From Isoetes taiwanensis (Eukaryota > Streptophyta > Lycopodiopsida > Isoetales > Isoetaceae): a stretch of 64,000 nucleotides of DNA. Below the pieces are notes generated by a model. That model worked only from the letters and a program-made list of their open reading frames with translations, searched no databases and was not told the origin of the DNA. Shown here in pieces: positions 1 through 11,251 of the stretch (position 1 is the first letter of the stretch; each line of letters begins with the position of its first letter). Location: NCBI GenBank assembly GCA_021234155.1, contig JAJEKV010000096.1, forward strand, positions 938,010-1,002,009, read 5' to 3'. Made by a program: the position numbers and the translations under genes.

Positions 1-251
1 CCCGCCCGAAGGAGCGATGGCAGGAAAGGCTGCCTCATCAACCTTTATGAGGTCCGTCTCCTGGGGTCTGGCCTCTCCCCTCTGGTGAGGAAGCCATGCA
101 AAGTCCTGGCCTGGTTCGATATTAGGGAAGGGCGTCAGCGATTTAAGTTCTTCAAGATCCCTCTATTCTATCCCTTGCCAAACTCCTCTACCAAAAATTC
201 CAAAGGTTATCATATTTCTTGCATAAAGTCCTAGTCATCATGTCCACGTCA
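1..251. other. No gene seen
   Basis: I see no convincing coding frame, repeat or RNA gene here. The left window edge may cut an element. Confidence 0.5.
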
Positions 252-383
252 CCACCATCTAGCCATGTCACCCAAAATTTGCCAACATCACCCAATGAAA
301 AGACCAAAGATGGACATCTTTTCATTTTTGGCCTAGTCAAAACTTGGCCTTGCTTACTTGACATGCCATGTCACCATTTGGAG
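252..383. repeat. Left copy of 130-bp direct repeat flanking a minisatellite
   Basis: This segment, starting GCCATGTCACCCAAAATTTG, recurs at 716-836 in the same orientation with scattered substitutions. Together the copies bracket the minisatellite at 384-715. This may be one larger repeat unit, or an element whose middle is the minisatellite. Confidence 0.8.
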
Positions 384-715
384 TGCCTAGGTGGCATGCT
401 TGAACCTAGGTGGCATGCCTGAGCCACCTTTGCATGTTGGAACCTAGGTGGCATGTTGGAGCCTACATGGCATATTGGAGCCACCTTGGCATGTTTGAGC
501 CTAGGTGGCATGTTAGAGCTTAGGTGGCATGTTGGAGTCCACGTGGCATGTTTGAGCTACCTTGGCATGTTGGAGCCTAGGTGGCATGTTGAAGCCCACG
601 AGGCATGTTTGAGCCACCTTGGCATGTTGGAGCCCACGTGGCATGTTGGAGTCCACGTGGCATGTTTGAGCTACCTTGGCATATTTGAGCCACCTTGGCA
701 TGCTGGATTCTAGGT
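384..715. repeat. Minisatellite, about 20-bp units
   Basis: Roughly sixteen degenerate copies of a unit like GGCATGTTGGAGCCTAGGT stand head to tail. Variants alternate CTAGGT, CACGT and CACCTT at the end of the unit. Open frames here on both strands are by-products of the repeat and are not annotated as genes. Confidence 0.85.
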
Positions 716-836
716 GCCATGTCACCCAAAGTTTGCCAACGTCACCCCATGAAAAACCAAAGATGTACATCTTTTCATTAGTGGCCTAGTAAAAAATTGA
801 CCTTGCTTACTTGGCATGCCATGTCACCAATTGGAG
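716..836. repeat. Right copy of 130-bp direct repeat
   Basis: Same sequence as 252-383 with point changes and a small indel, in the same orientation. Confidence 0.8.
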
Positions 837-914
837 GGCCACATCATCTTTTCCATGCTCTTTGCTTGTATCACAAGCGTAACGACATCAAGATCCCATT
901 ATACCTCTAACATT

Positions 915-1748
915 TATTTCCTATGGGTTTGTAGACCTGACTTTGTAAAGAATGTTTCAAGGGTTATCCACAGAATTGTTTTAGAAGTACAAAGGACCAA
1001 GGATTGGTCATATCATGGCCCACAAGTTTACCTTGTATTATATATGGCACCCGTATTATTGGACATGCATATAACCTTGTCATATTCATTTCCTTTCCTC
1101 CTAGTCTGTTCGAAATGTTGCAGAGGTAGAAGCTCTCAATTTGGACTCACGAGATTCAACAACTCCCTTCACGAGTCGTCCATGTGAATCACAACAGGGG
1201 CAATGGAATTTTGTTCCATTACATGACATAAGAACTCGAAGTCCTAAGGGATAGGGCAATTGGGGGATTCTTAACTCATTGTGGATGGAATTCAACTATT
1301 GAGAGTGGGTGAAAATAATCGTACCCTAGTTTTGATGATTCTTTCGCATGGTATTCCTTCTGGCGGAATCACCAATGAAGAAATTCTGTCCGATGGAATT
1401 ATTCGCTCAAACTATGCAGTAACGCAGTAACTACTCATTTTGAGGGCAATTTCTTACCCTCTGGATGAATCCATAGGCACTCGAGCAGGTTTTTGGTTTG
1501 CGTGGATGACCTCCTCTAATTTGTCTTATTCCAACCCGCATAGAGGTCATCCGAACCGATTTGGAGCTCGATCGGCATGCTCAAATATCTGAGCAAAAAA
1601 ATGGCATGGAAGGAATACCATGCGATGTAATCATCAAAACCAGGGCCAAATTATTTTCATCCCTTGGGAGTGTAGGCATGGGAATGCCCATGATGGCATG
1701 GCCATTCCACGCAGAGCAACATTTGAATTGCAAGTTACTTTATAGATA
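915..1748 (+). pseudogene. UDP-glycosyltransferase (family 1 UGT) remnant, broken PSPG box
   Basis: Three blocks match the C-terminal half of plant UGTs, which transfer sugars from UDP-sugars to small molecules in the cytosol. At about 918-1030 a frame reads FLWVCRPDFVKN, the conserved strand before the PSPG box. At 1232-1306 it reads ELEVLRDRAIGG then FLTHCGWNSTIES, the core of the UDP-sugar binding PSPG box. At about 1672-1748 it resumes with MGMPMMAWPFHAEQHLN, the rest of the box. Between blocks one and two is unrelated sequence; between blocks two and three sits a 357-bp TIR element (1307-1663). Stops and frame changes show it is dead. The family assignment is firm because the PSPG motif is diagnostic; the subfamily is not determinable. 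Confidence 0.85.
1307..1663. mobile_element. MITE (TIR element) inserted in the UGT PSPG box
   Basis: The ends are an imperfect inverted repeat of about 60 bp. The left end starts GGGTGAAAATAAT and the right end, read on the other strand, starts GGGATGAAAATAAT; both continue through TTTTGATGATT and CGCATGGTATTCCTTC. It is flanked by an 8-bp target duplication, TTGAGAGT (1299-1306) and TTGGGAGT (1664-1671), with one mismatch. No transposase is encoded. An 8-9 bp duplication fits hAT or Mutator; which one cannot be settled here. Confidence 0.85.
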
Positions 1749-2101
1749 AATGGAGAGTTGGAGTTAAAATGTCTAGCAAAAAATAAAAATAAAAATACTA
1801 ACTAATAGGGGGCCTATATTATGAAAAACAACTCTCATATTTTATACACGCATGGTAAATCTGTCTTTTATTCAATGGTGAAGATGAACGGCAGGGATCT
1901 TGATCCGCATCCTATGATTTTATTGACTCTAATAATTAATGGTTGAGATTAAGGGCAACCGAGATCAACGTCACAGATCTTGATCTCCGTCCTTTTATTT
2001 TATTGGCTTAGAATAAGAACCCTTGTATTTTTCCCGCCTGTTTTATGCTTTGCGCCCCTTTTACTTTGTTTTTGCCTCCGTGAACTGGAATTTTGAAGAA
2101 A
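1749..2101. other. No gene seen
   Basis: AT-rich sequence without a recognisable coding frame or element end. Confidence 0.4.
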
Positions 2102-2221
2102 CACAGATCGGCCTTGTATGGCTATGGCGATGGCGTTGTGGCACAGATCGGCCTTATATGGCTATGGCGATGGCGCTGCGGCACAGATCGACCTTGTATG
2201 GCTATGGCGATGGCGCTGCGG
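2102..2221. repeat. Three tandem 40-bp units
   Basis: Three near-identical 40-bp copies start at 2102, 2142 and 2182, each beginning CACAGATCGRCCTTRTATGG and ending in GGCGATGGCGYTGYGG. They are followed by a GGCAAT/GGCGCT simple run to about 2265. The open frames across this stretch (glycine- or alanine-rich) are explained by the repeat. Confidence 0.85.
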
Positions 2222-3480
2222 CTTTCTCCAGCAATGGCAATGGCAATGGCGCTGGCGCTGGCACTGGACCTTCTTCTAGCTATGGCCTTAACATCTGGTG
2301 AGGCTCTTCCTCTACCTTTCTTGTTGCTTTTGACTTTTCTGTTTCAAATCAATCACATGATCTTGCTATTTATCTAAAACAGGGATTGTGATACTGGTTG
2401 TGGCGCCTGAACCAAGGGGGGTTCACATAGTTTTGGTCGTACAAAACATGTGAGTGACCCGAAAGGGTTTGTTTTTCCCTTAAACCGTACATATACTCGT
2501 ACGTAGGGGTAGCTTTTTGGGGTTTTTAGGGCGATTTTGGCACTGTATGTGGCTGGAAAGGGGGTTTTTGAAAAAATTCAAACACGTATACAAGGGGGTT
2601 TTTGCCGACCCCTTGCACGCATGTGGTATATCCCTTATACAATAGGTGCATCCCCCGGGGCCTGAACGGCCGACCTAAAAGGGCCAAGCCAGATCGGATC
2701 AAGACGGCATGTGGCTGCTTTGCATGGTTCCGAAATGGAAGGGGCTCAGGTTCTTGATTGGAAGATCTTATTATGACCAGGTTTGGCTGAAAAATTCATC
2801 TAGCAACACTTTGATACAAAAGAAGTCATTCTAACCTGGCATGGCCGAATTTTTGTTGGCAGATGGCCGATTTGCTCTATTGTGCCAAATGGCAGTGGCT
2901 TCAAATTCGGCCTGTTGCAGCAAGGTATCAAACTTAAAAACTTTCTGGATCTGCATATGGCAGCCGAAAATCTGCATACATTCTGTGCTATGGCAAATAA
3001 AAACCCTTTCCGGATGTGCAGTTTGAATAATATTTCGAAACTAGATTTTAAGGCAATGATAGAGCTTCGATGAAGAAAACACATTTCAGACAAGCTAGTA
3101 GCAGACTAAAATATGCTGATGGTATGTGCCCAATCATGTTGCAGCAGATGGATCTCTATTATGAAGCTTGTTAAATTTGGCCTGTTAAGAAAACAAGGGT
3201 TCCTTATGGCAGAATTATATAAAGGGTCTTCAAGAGCAGAAACAAGCTGTTCTGTTATTCTATTATTATATAATAGATGATGAATCATATGTAGCCACTC
3301 TATTTTCTTTGCAATAAAATGGATCGAGTTGTTTTAAATTGAGCCTTCATGATTTCTATGGTTTAGTGGCATTTATTTTGTTTGTATCTAGGCTAATGGT
3401 TAATCTTATAAAAAAATTAAGAACCACTTAGATGTATATAAGGACCTATTCTTGCAACCTGCTATAACCAATGTGTAATA
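2222..3480. other. No gene recognised
   Basis: Short open frames of 60-97 codons occur on both strands at about 2800-3290, but none resembles a protein family I know and none has convincing codon structure. Confidence 0.4.
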
Positions 3481-3499
3481 AACCGCGCCTTTGGCAAGC

Positions 3500-3900
3500 A
3501 CGTTTATTTCTTGTTAAAAACGTATGCCACGTGTTAATATATCGTTAGCTAGGAGGCAAATTAGAAATTGACATGTTTTTTCTTTGCGTTGTAATAGTGT
3601 TTTTTTAATTTAAAAAGTATGCCACGTGTTATTATTCTATTTGTTAAAATGCATATTAGCGTTTAAATCATAATATATTTATTAGTTTTTAAATTGTGGT
3701 CTATAGTTTTTTTTTAATGTGTGCCACGTGTCAACATTTGATTTGTTATAAGACATATTAGAAACAATACCTTGTTTTTCCTACGTGTAATAATAATACT
3801 TTTTTATTTCAAAAGTATGCCATGTGTCCATATTTGATTAGCTAGAATAATGTTTTTTTATTTAAAAAGTATGCCACGTGTCAATATCTCATTAGTTAAA
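3500..3900. repeat. Diverged array of about 95-bp units, each with a CACGTG core
   Basis: The phrase AAGTATGCCACGTGTYAATAT or a close variant recurs at about 3522, 3617, 3718, 3812 and 3866, each followed by an ATTAGTTA-like stretch. Four of the five carry the palindrome CACGTG (the plant G-box core); one has CATGTG. No adjacent gene is visible, so a regulatory role is not claimed. Confidence 0.65.
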
Positions 3901-4738
3901 CAACCACACTAGAAACTCACGTTTTTTCTACGTGTTATTCTATTACTTTTTACATGTCCTTATTTTAGAAAAACAATAGCTAGATTTTAATAACACATGT
4001 AGTGTCTCGTAAATTACAAAAAGGCCATGCGTGGTTTTCTTAATTTTACAAAAACAACACTTGAAACAACGTGTGCATATTGAGAAAAAGAACATTTGAA
4101 AACATTATTTTTGCATTCCCTACGTGTTTTTTTTTTTTTGTAGTTCTTTATTTCTAGTGTTGTAATTTAGTTTTTCAGGTGTAGTAAAATTAAAACCTAT
4201 GCGTGCTATTTTAAAGCTAAAAAACGCATGGTTTTACAAAAAACAATAGTGAAGGAAAAAAGTACACGTTGACAAAAATTCACAAAAACTATGTCAATTT
4301 TTTCTACGCGTGGATTTTTCTGCCAAAAGACCACTGTAGAAAATTTCTGCCAGAAAACCACTGTCTCTTTGTGCAAATCCGGATAAACGGGCCACATGGA
4401 CTTTTGGGGGCATTTTGGTGTTGTTTTTGGCATAAAACAACACTTCCGTACAACTAAAAAATAACTGTGGACCAAAAATTGGGGTCAGTGTGGTGGCGGT
4501 GGTTGGCTGTTTGAGCCATTTCGTTTCTTTGATTTGTTTCACACAATTTCTAGTTCTTCGGCTGGATTCGGCCAGGCTACAGCAGGGAATTTTTGTTGGA
4601 GTGGTGTTGATCTTACCTCGGGTTTCTGGGAGTGGCATTGATCTTACCTGCGGTTTTTCCTATTCTGGATCTGGGCTTCTATAAGAGGCTTTATTTTTGC
4701 TATTTTCAAGAGTTTTCTACGAGGCTTTTCTTCGGCCC
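3901..4738. other. No gene seen
   Basis: AT-rich; open frames at 4200-4640 show no family features. Confidence 0.4.
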
Positions 4739-4777
4739 TATTCTATTCTATTCTATTCTATTCTATTCTATTCTATT
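4739..4777. repeat. (TATTC)n microsatellite
   Basis: Seven to eight tandem TATTC units. The same pentamer forms the 3' tail of the LINE family at 40041-40060 and 46456-46481, so this may be another LINE tail, but the sequence before it does not match theirs. Confidence 0.8.
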
Positions 4778-4921
4778 TGCTTTTGAACCATCGTTCATTT
4801 AAATTGGGATTATGCCTTAATTTTAGGACAAATTTCATATTGTATATTTTTAATAGCATATTCAAATTCACACAAACTACCTCAAATGTATGAAAACTTA
4901 ATCTCATATTATTTTACAAAA

Positions 4922-4965
4922 CTAGTAATGGTGCCCAACGTTGCGGGGTATAAGTTGGGAACCTG
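4922..4965 (-). mobile_element. Helitron-type 3' terminus
   Basis: On the minus strand a short hairpin, CCCGCAACGTTGGG, is followed 8 nt later by CTAG and then a T. That is the signature of a Helitron 3' end (hairpin, CTRR, insertion before T). Three other copies of the same end exist at 6827, 14357 and 40302. The element would extend to higher coordinates; its 5' end was not located. Confidence 0.55.
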
Positions 4966-6826
4966 TGAATGTTTGACTGCAATGAAAAATGCGGCAGTAA
5001 TAATCCAATTTTGATTATTACTTTTGTAACTTTTGTTTTGGCTGCAACTTTTGTGACTTTCCAAAGGTTTAACATTGTTTAATAGAAACCTAGCTCCTTC
5101 ATGTTAGAAGTGTTGCATAGCTATCTTGAGAGTGAGTAAAACAACAGGGTACTTGTTCGTAGCAATTTTGAGTGGGAGTAATGAATGATTGAAGTAGATA
5201 TTTGGTACGTAAGGAAATAATTTTCCCATTTGCTAGCAAATTATTCCATAAGGTTCCTATTGTACTATAGTGGGATCATAGTATGGATAAGGAGGAATTA
5301 TATGTCAGACTATAGGGAATTTGTGTTCAATTTTTTAGGCGCAAAAGGATCAGCATTGCTTTCCTATTGACACTTTGAAGTGTGCATTCCAGATGAAATC
5401 ATCACATCACGTCTATTTACTTTTTATTACTGCACATTATTAACTTACATAAGATCACATTACACTAAGTTATATTATTAACTTATTAGTTGCAAAGAAG
5501 AGTATTTTCAAGTGGAGTCAACCAAGATGTAAAACGGTTAAATCCTCAGATGAGCTGAAGTTTTTAAAGATGTTAGAGTAAAGGAGTAGACTCCTTAGCA
5601 GTAAATGTTTCCGAGACTGTTGCATATAGCATTTTATACATTTGCCTCTCTTGCTTTGGAAATTATATACTTGCAAATTTGTATGTTATCCTCTTTCTAG
5701 ACATCATGCATTGTCTAGATGACATGTATCTTAAATTGTAACTGCTTTTGTCGATGCGACTGCCATTTTTTGTCCTTATCGTTCTTACTGGCATGAGCCA
5801 CAGCTCCAATCACCTTATTTATGGAAGAAAAGAAACTGTGATATAGGTTGTTTGTGCCATCCGCAAGCTATCTTCAAAACAATGTGCTTTGAGGTTTGTG
5901 AGTCTGCCACAGGCTTGAAACAACACCATATATTATTCACCATGTTGTGTATATCATGAGATGCTGCATATAATGTAAGGTTTTTTCGGAACAAAATGTT
6001 CCAAAGTTGACAATGCTCTTATGTGAGGCTACCACATTCTTTCATACCATGTTTGTGTCATGAAATATGTCTGATTAATGTGTAAGAAATTCTCAAAGAA
6101 AATCTAAGCTTTTGCCAGTCTATAACAAATCTTGATAGTCTAACTAAGCACAATACTACTAGGAGGAAATATAACAACCAAAGGATTTTGTTTTTTCAAC
6201 AACCCAAGAATTTTGTTTTTGGAAGGACAGATAATGCATTTTAAGAAAGATATTTAAGTATTTTCAAGTGGAACAACATGGACTTTCAAACCACAAGAAA
6301 TGAAGCTCTGAAACTAGAGTTGGAATTGTAAAAAGCCAATGCTTGTGTGATTTGGTGTAGATAACGTCCTGGCCTGAGGGTGTTATTGAAAAAAAAATTT
6401 GAGGGCCATCAAAATGGCGAGGGTGTATGCGCAGCTTAGCCCCGAGCCATTTTGATTGCCCGAATTTTTTTTTTTTCAATAACACCAAAGGGCTAGGGCG
6501 TTATCGCCTTAACACACCGCCCGGAGAGTTTTAGGCCATTCGATCACCATCAAAATTGATCTAAATCCTCCACTTTCATAACAGCCTAGGGTGTTATGAA
6601 GTAGCAGTATGTTATGGCTCCAGTAAACCATTGATCAAGATTGATCTCAACCGTTGGATCACTATAGACTTGAGGGGTGGTGTGTTAAGATGCAAATCAT
6701 CAACTAAGTAACTCATGAAGTAAGCAACTAACCATGTAATGTTGTATGGTATTGCATTAGTTTGATGTCGAATCAAGTTAACCTTAATCACATTGCTTGT
6801 TGTGCCAGTTAAACATCAATCTATGA
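4966..6826. other. No gene seen; probable Helitron body or intergenic DNA
   Basis: AT-rich with no recognisable coding frame. It lies downstream (element-internal side) of the Helitron-type end at 4922. Confidence 0.35.
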
Positions 6827-6870
6827 CTAGTTACAGTGCCCAGCGTTGCTGGGCATACGTTACGAATCTG
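6827..6870 (-). mobile_element. Helitron-type 3' terminus
   Basis: The minus strand shows TGCCCAGCAACGCTGGGCA, a near-perfect hairpin, then CTGTAACTAG and T. Same family as 4922, 14357 and 40302. The element would extend toward the LRR pseudogene at 7.4 kb, so that pseudogene may be captured cargo; this is untested. Confidence 0.6.
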
Positions 6871-7411
6871 TAATGATAGCCAAAGAAAAAGAAAAGATGT
6901 ATACCATTATTGTTGAGTGTTTTATGGATTACTGTTAAGCAATATGTGGAAAATGTAGCGAGGCTCTTAATTTTCATCTAAATATAACGATTTATACAAC
7001 TTCTATTGAACATGAACTTTTCAACTTTTTGTCCTTGAAATAAACCTAATATGGAATATAAATAGCGCTCAATATTGCTGGTATATAATGTATTTATTGG
7101 ACATAAGACAACATTATGACATAGTGATTGTGGTTGCACTAGTATATAATGTATTTATTGGATATAAGATAACATCAAAATTTGGATTATGCAACAATTT
7201 TTGAATGAGGTTGCATGCTAGATAAAATATGCCACACTTTTGTGTAACTTACAATTATGGCAAGCATCTTGGTAAATGAATTTGAAATTACGAATTTCTA
7301 TATTTCACATGCTAAAAGTTGTTAATAGTTTCAGAATGTGGTAGACAGAATTTGTTTGGGTTTATGGAAGAGGTCAAAAGGATATTTTAGATTCAAGTAA
7401 CTTTTTATATA
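6871..7411. other. No gene seen
   Basis: AT-rich. A phrase around TATATAATGTATTTATTGGA is repeated at about 7081 and 7141. Confidence 0.4.
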
Positions 7412-9757
7412 TTGATAAATGACATATACTATTGTTCATCTTCCAAGTTGCTTGATTTCCATCGTGTGATCTGCAGAAAGTTATCAGATAATCCATCGTG
7501 TGACCTAGATAATACATTATCAGGTTGGACTGCAAAAAATAGCAGTTTAATTTTCAAATGGAGAGGAATCACTTGTTATTCTTCCTCTAGAAGGGTACAA
7601 GCCATATATCTTCAATTTTCTGAATTTGATTATAGACTTCATGGAACGCTTGGTGGTGAATTATGCAAATGCAGAGGTCTACAGAATTTGACAATAAGTG
7701 GCTCACATTTGAATGGTTCGATTGATGCATGTTTGATTCACTCTTTGCCCTTATCCTCTTGGATCTCGCCAACAATCAATTGAGTGGCGAGATTCCAAGG
7801 GAGCTGGGCAACTGTTCTGCTCTCCAATTTTTGTATCTCAGTTACAATAATTTGAGTGGCGAGATTCTAAGGGAGTTGGGCAACTGTTCTGCTCTCCAAT
7901 TTTTGTATCTCGGTGAAAATAATTTGAATGGCGAGATTCCAACGGAGCTGGGCAACTGTTCTGCTCTCCAATATTTGGATCTCAACAACAATCAATTTAT
8001 TGGCGAAATTCCAAAGGAGCTGAGCAACTGTTCTGCTCTCCAATATCTGAATCTCTGGAGCAATAATTTGAGTGGCGAGATTCCACGGAAGCTGGGCAAC
8101 TGTTCTACTCTCCAACATTTGGTTCTCAACGTCAATCGATTGAGTGGCGAGATTCCAAGGGAGCTGGGCAACTGTTCTGCTCTCCAATATTTGGTTCTCA
8201 GCGACAATCGATTGAGTGGCGAGATTCCAAGGGAGCTGGGCAACTGTTCTGCTTTCTCCTATTTTGATCTCTGGTACAATAATTTGAGTGGCGAGATTCC
8301 AAAAGAGCTCGGCAACTGTTATGCTCTCGGATATTTGGATCTCATGCGTGAGTGGCGAGATTCCAAAAGAGCTCGGCAACTGTTCTGCTCTCCAAGGTTT
8401 GGAGCTCGGCGAGAATCAATTGAGTGGCAAGATTCCAAGGGAGCTGGGCAACTGTTCTGCTCTCAAAGTTTTGAATGTCAGCAACAATAAATTGAGTGGC
8501 AGGATTTCAAGGGAGCTGGGCAACTGTTCTGCTCTCTAATCTTTGTATCTCAGCAACAATAATTTGAGTGGCGAGATTCCAAAGGAGCTGGACAACTGTT
8601 CTACTCTCCAAGATTTGGTTCTCAACGTCATTCGATGGAGTGGCGAGATTCCAAGGGAGCTGGGCAACTGTCCTGCTCTCAAATATTTGGATCTCAGTTT
8701 TTATCGGAACAAAACAATAATGGGCTCACAGGTAGTATACCAGAGGAGCTAGGTAAATCTTTTCTTCATTTGTTATATCTGCAAAGGAATAACTTATCGG
8801 GAGACATTCCAAGCAGATTGTTTGCTAATTGTTCTTTGAAATACCTAGATCTCAGTGCCAATAACTTGAGAGACAAAATTCCCAAGGAGTTGGGTAACTG
8901 CTGGGGTCTGAGGCTTCTTTTTTTAAACAATAACAGCTTGACTGTTATGCTAAATGAGCTTGCTAATCTCTCGTCGCTCACTTTTCTGGACCTCTCGAAC
9001 AATTATTTGGCAGGTAATATTTTAGGGTTGTGCAACTGGGAAGGTATTTTCTATCTCAACTTGGCATACACTAATCTAGAAGGCACAATTCCTCAATGTA
9101 TTGATACTTTTCGAAGAAATGCCACTTTAGATTTGTCAAATAATAAACTTACAGCAACCTTCCGGGAGATCTCAGAGGACTTAACAATGCGAGCTCCTGG
9201 AACAGTTTATGTTTTGAAGACAACATCACAATCTATATAAGATGGAAGGGTACAATCCACCCATTTCAATGTCAAGAAATAGCATAGAATATAAGAACAT
9301 CATTTGATGTGTCCAACAATAAGTTGAATGGACCCATTCCATGGCAGTTCGGTGATCTTGCAATGCTCAAGCAACTGAACTTATCGCATAACTACTTTAT
9401 CAGAGAGATTCTTCTCCAATTTCTTTCATGCAATAACTTAAGTGGTACAATCCCATCAAAGTTATGCCGCAATGACAACCTCGGCATGTATAATGTGTCT
9501 CACAACAATTTAAGTGGAGCTATTCCAATAGGTGGTCACTGTGACACCTTTAAAGCATCTTCATTTGAAGGAAATCCGCAACTATGTGGTCGACTTTTAT
9601 GAGTAAAACAACAATAAATTCAAATAGTAGAGATGGTTTAGCAAGGGAGAAACAAGATTGGAATAGCTGGTTAAAAGAATATCTTGAAAACCCAGGGCAC
9701 TTTATTGGAGCTTGTTTAGGCCTCCTATTGGACATAATATGTGCTTTAAAAGTGTAA
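7412..9757 (+). pseudogene. LRR receptor-like protein (RLP type) pseudogene
   Basis: Membrane receptor-like proteins of this class bind extracellular ligands through leucine-rich repeats. The order is recognisable: an N-terminal cap (LSGWTAKNSSLIFKWRGITC, about 7520-7590), some 20 LRRs with the plant consensus [16 protein letters not shown], a block ending FEGNPQLCGRLL (to 9602), and at 9599-9757 a C-terminal tail with one membrane segment (HFIGACLGLLLDIICALKV) and no kinase. No signal peptide is visible. The reading frame changes near 7729, near 8350 (an 8-bp shortening of one repeat), at a stop at 8537, around 8700, between 9240 and 9309, and at 9599. The tail length and missing kinase fit an RLP rather than an RLK. 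Confidence 0.88.
7787..8714 (+). repeat. Thirteen 72-bp LRR-coding units
   Basis: The phrase GGCGAGATTCCAAGGGAGCT starts at 7787, 7859, 7931, 8003, 8075, 8147, 8219, 8291, 8355, 8427, 8499, 8571 and 8643. Spacing is exactly 72 bp except 64 bp between 8291 and 8355. Each unit encodes one 24-residue LRR. The DNA-level identity is far above what selection on the protein needs, which points to recent unit duplication or gene conversion. Confidence 0.92.
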
Positions 9758-10169
9758 AACAAGCTTATCATTCAAATTCAAAGCCTGCTTTTATGGATTT
9801 CCGAAAAGATTGCATTGCCCATTAAATTGAGCAACTTGGATGCATTATAACCTAAAGCAAGTATATATGTTATAAAGTTTAACTAAAAAAATAGAAAGAG
9901 ATAATGCATCTAAAGTTTATGGGCATGTTTCAAAGATAAACATTTGTTCCATTTTTGTCAGCTACATATTCTAAACGAGGTGCACCTTGGACTACCACAG
10001 TCGTCGGATTTGTCGATCCTACGACCCAGATTGTATGTTGGGGCCTGTGGGCACTTCTCGTTTCGCTTATAGTCATTTATGATTGGAGCCACCTATGATT
10101 TTGAAATATGAAATACGATTTCGCCTAAGGTTATGAGGGAATATCAAACCTCTATATGGTTTTGCTTAA
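9758..10169. other. No gene seen
   Basis: AT-rich sequence after the LRR pseudogene; no feature recognised. Confidence 0.4.
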
Positions 10170-10262
10170 GATTTTAGAATATAAAATACAGGGGCTCGAA
10201 CCTCTACCAAAATAACTCAATATCTTAATAAGACTACTTTAACCAATACACCTAGTGAGCTA
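10170..10262 (-). mobile_element. tRNA-like SINE head
   Basis: On the minus strand GCTCACTAGGTGTATTGGTTAA resembles a polymerase III A box region, and GGTTCGAGCCC about 50 nt further on matches the B box (GGTTCGANNCC). The acceptor stem does not close well, so this is a tRNA-derived SINE or a decayed tRNA rather than a working tRNA gene. Confidence 0.45.
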
Positions 10263-10495
10263 ATGTGATTATTTTTTATCTTGAATCTATGTTTTTTTTT
10301 TATAACAACCCATTCAATTGTTTTAGGGATATATGGTCTATGGTTTTAGGAGTTGTTATTTTTACATTGATATCAAATCCCCTTGGAATCCCCTGTTATT
10401 TTGCTATATATTAAAGTCAAGCATAGATTTGACTAGGAAACCCCTAAATCAAATTTTTGCTTTATCAATGTGGCATGGATGGCACATCTATGATG
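10263..10495. other. No gene seen
   Basis: Nothing recognised. Confidence 0.35.
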
Positions 10496-11072
10496 CAGGT
10501 TGTAGAAGACTGCTAATGTCCATTACAAAGACCACATGCAGGAGCAGAAACACTTGGAGAATCAGTAGGGAGTTTCTTGGCTTGGCCAACAACACTACTC
10601 AGAGAGGTATGTACTGAAAATTTTACTGTAGCACTGTTGCTCTTTACTGTAGCTACTGTAGCATATTTCCTGTGTGTCACCTTTTCATGTGCTACTCACA
10701 TGCATACTCGTATGTCTACACAATAATGTTGCTACTGTACTGCTCGTACTATAAATATGAGTTCCTCTCAGTGGCAGCGCATTAATCATGTCCTGCAATC
10801 CGATCACATCCTGTTCTAATTGCAATTATCGATCTACCTTGCCATCGACTCCAAAATATGTGGATTCCATTCCATAAACTATTATGAAATTTATAGATGC
10901 CAGCAGAGGGGCTTGGAACATCCTTGGTTGCAGGGAGTTGTAATGGCCTCTGCTAGAAGTTATCCTGATACATATAAGATTGTCATCCACCTTGTATAGG
11001 TTCCAGAGCATGGTGTTTATGAAGTTAAGAGAGTGATCGTGCCACCTGCTTATGATGAGCCTGGTAGGTGAA
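10496..11072 (+). pseudogene. Possible CACTA/Ulp1-associated plant transposon protein fragment
   Basis: Two short frames look like the region that precedes or accompanies Ulp1-type or TNP-type proteins in plant CACTA elements. At 10496-10608 one reads LGESVGSFLAWPTTLL, close to the family pattern LGDAVGTFVQWP. At about 11008-11072 another reads EHGVYEVKRVIVPPAYDEP. They are separated by unrelated sequence and stops. The assignment rests on my memory of short motifs, so it is tentative. Confidence 0.35.
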
Positions 11073-11251
11073 AGAATTGTCCTCTTCTTTTGTAACTGCC
11101 ATGTTTTTTCCTTGTTGAATAAAAAGTCGCCTACATCCAGGCAAGAACTTGATTTGAAGTGACTCTGTAGTAGTTTTTTGGGTTAATTAACTAAATGTAA
11201 TATGTGTAGTAAATCTAACTATGAAATGAATTTTATAGAACATCTTAATCT

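Noticed and set aside
384-715. Minisatellite read as a protein repeat
   Set aside because: Open frames on both strands come from a 20-bp unit whose period is not a multiple of three over long stretches; no family match.
2023-2377. Two glycine- or alanine-rich open frames
   Set aside because: Produced by three 40-bp tandem units and a GGCAAT run; no domain and no codon pattern beyond the repeat.
7867-8379. 170-codon open frame antisense to the LRR repeats
   Set aside because: It is the reverse translation of the 72-bp repeat (the same 24-residue phrase over and over); open only because the repeat has no stop in that frame.
10170-10262. Functional tRNA gene
   Set aside because: B box is present but the acceptor and anticodon stems do not pair.
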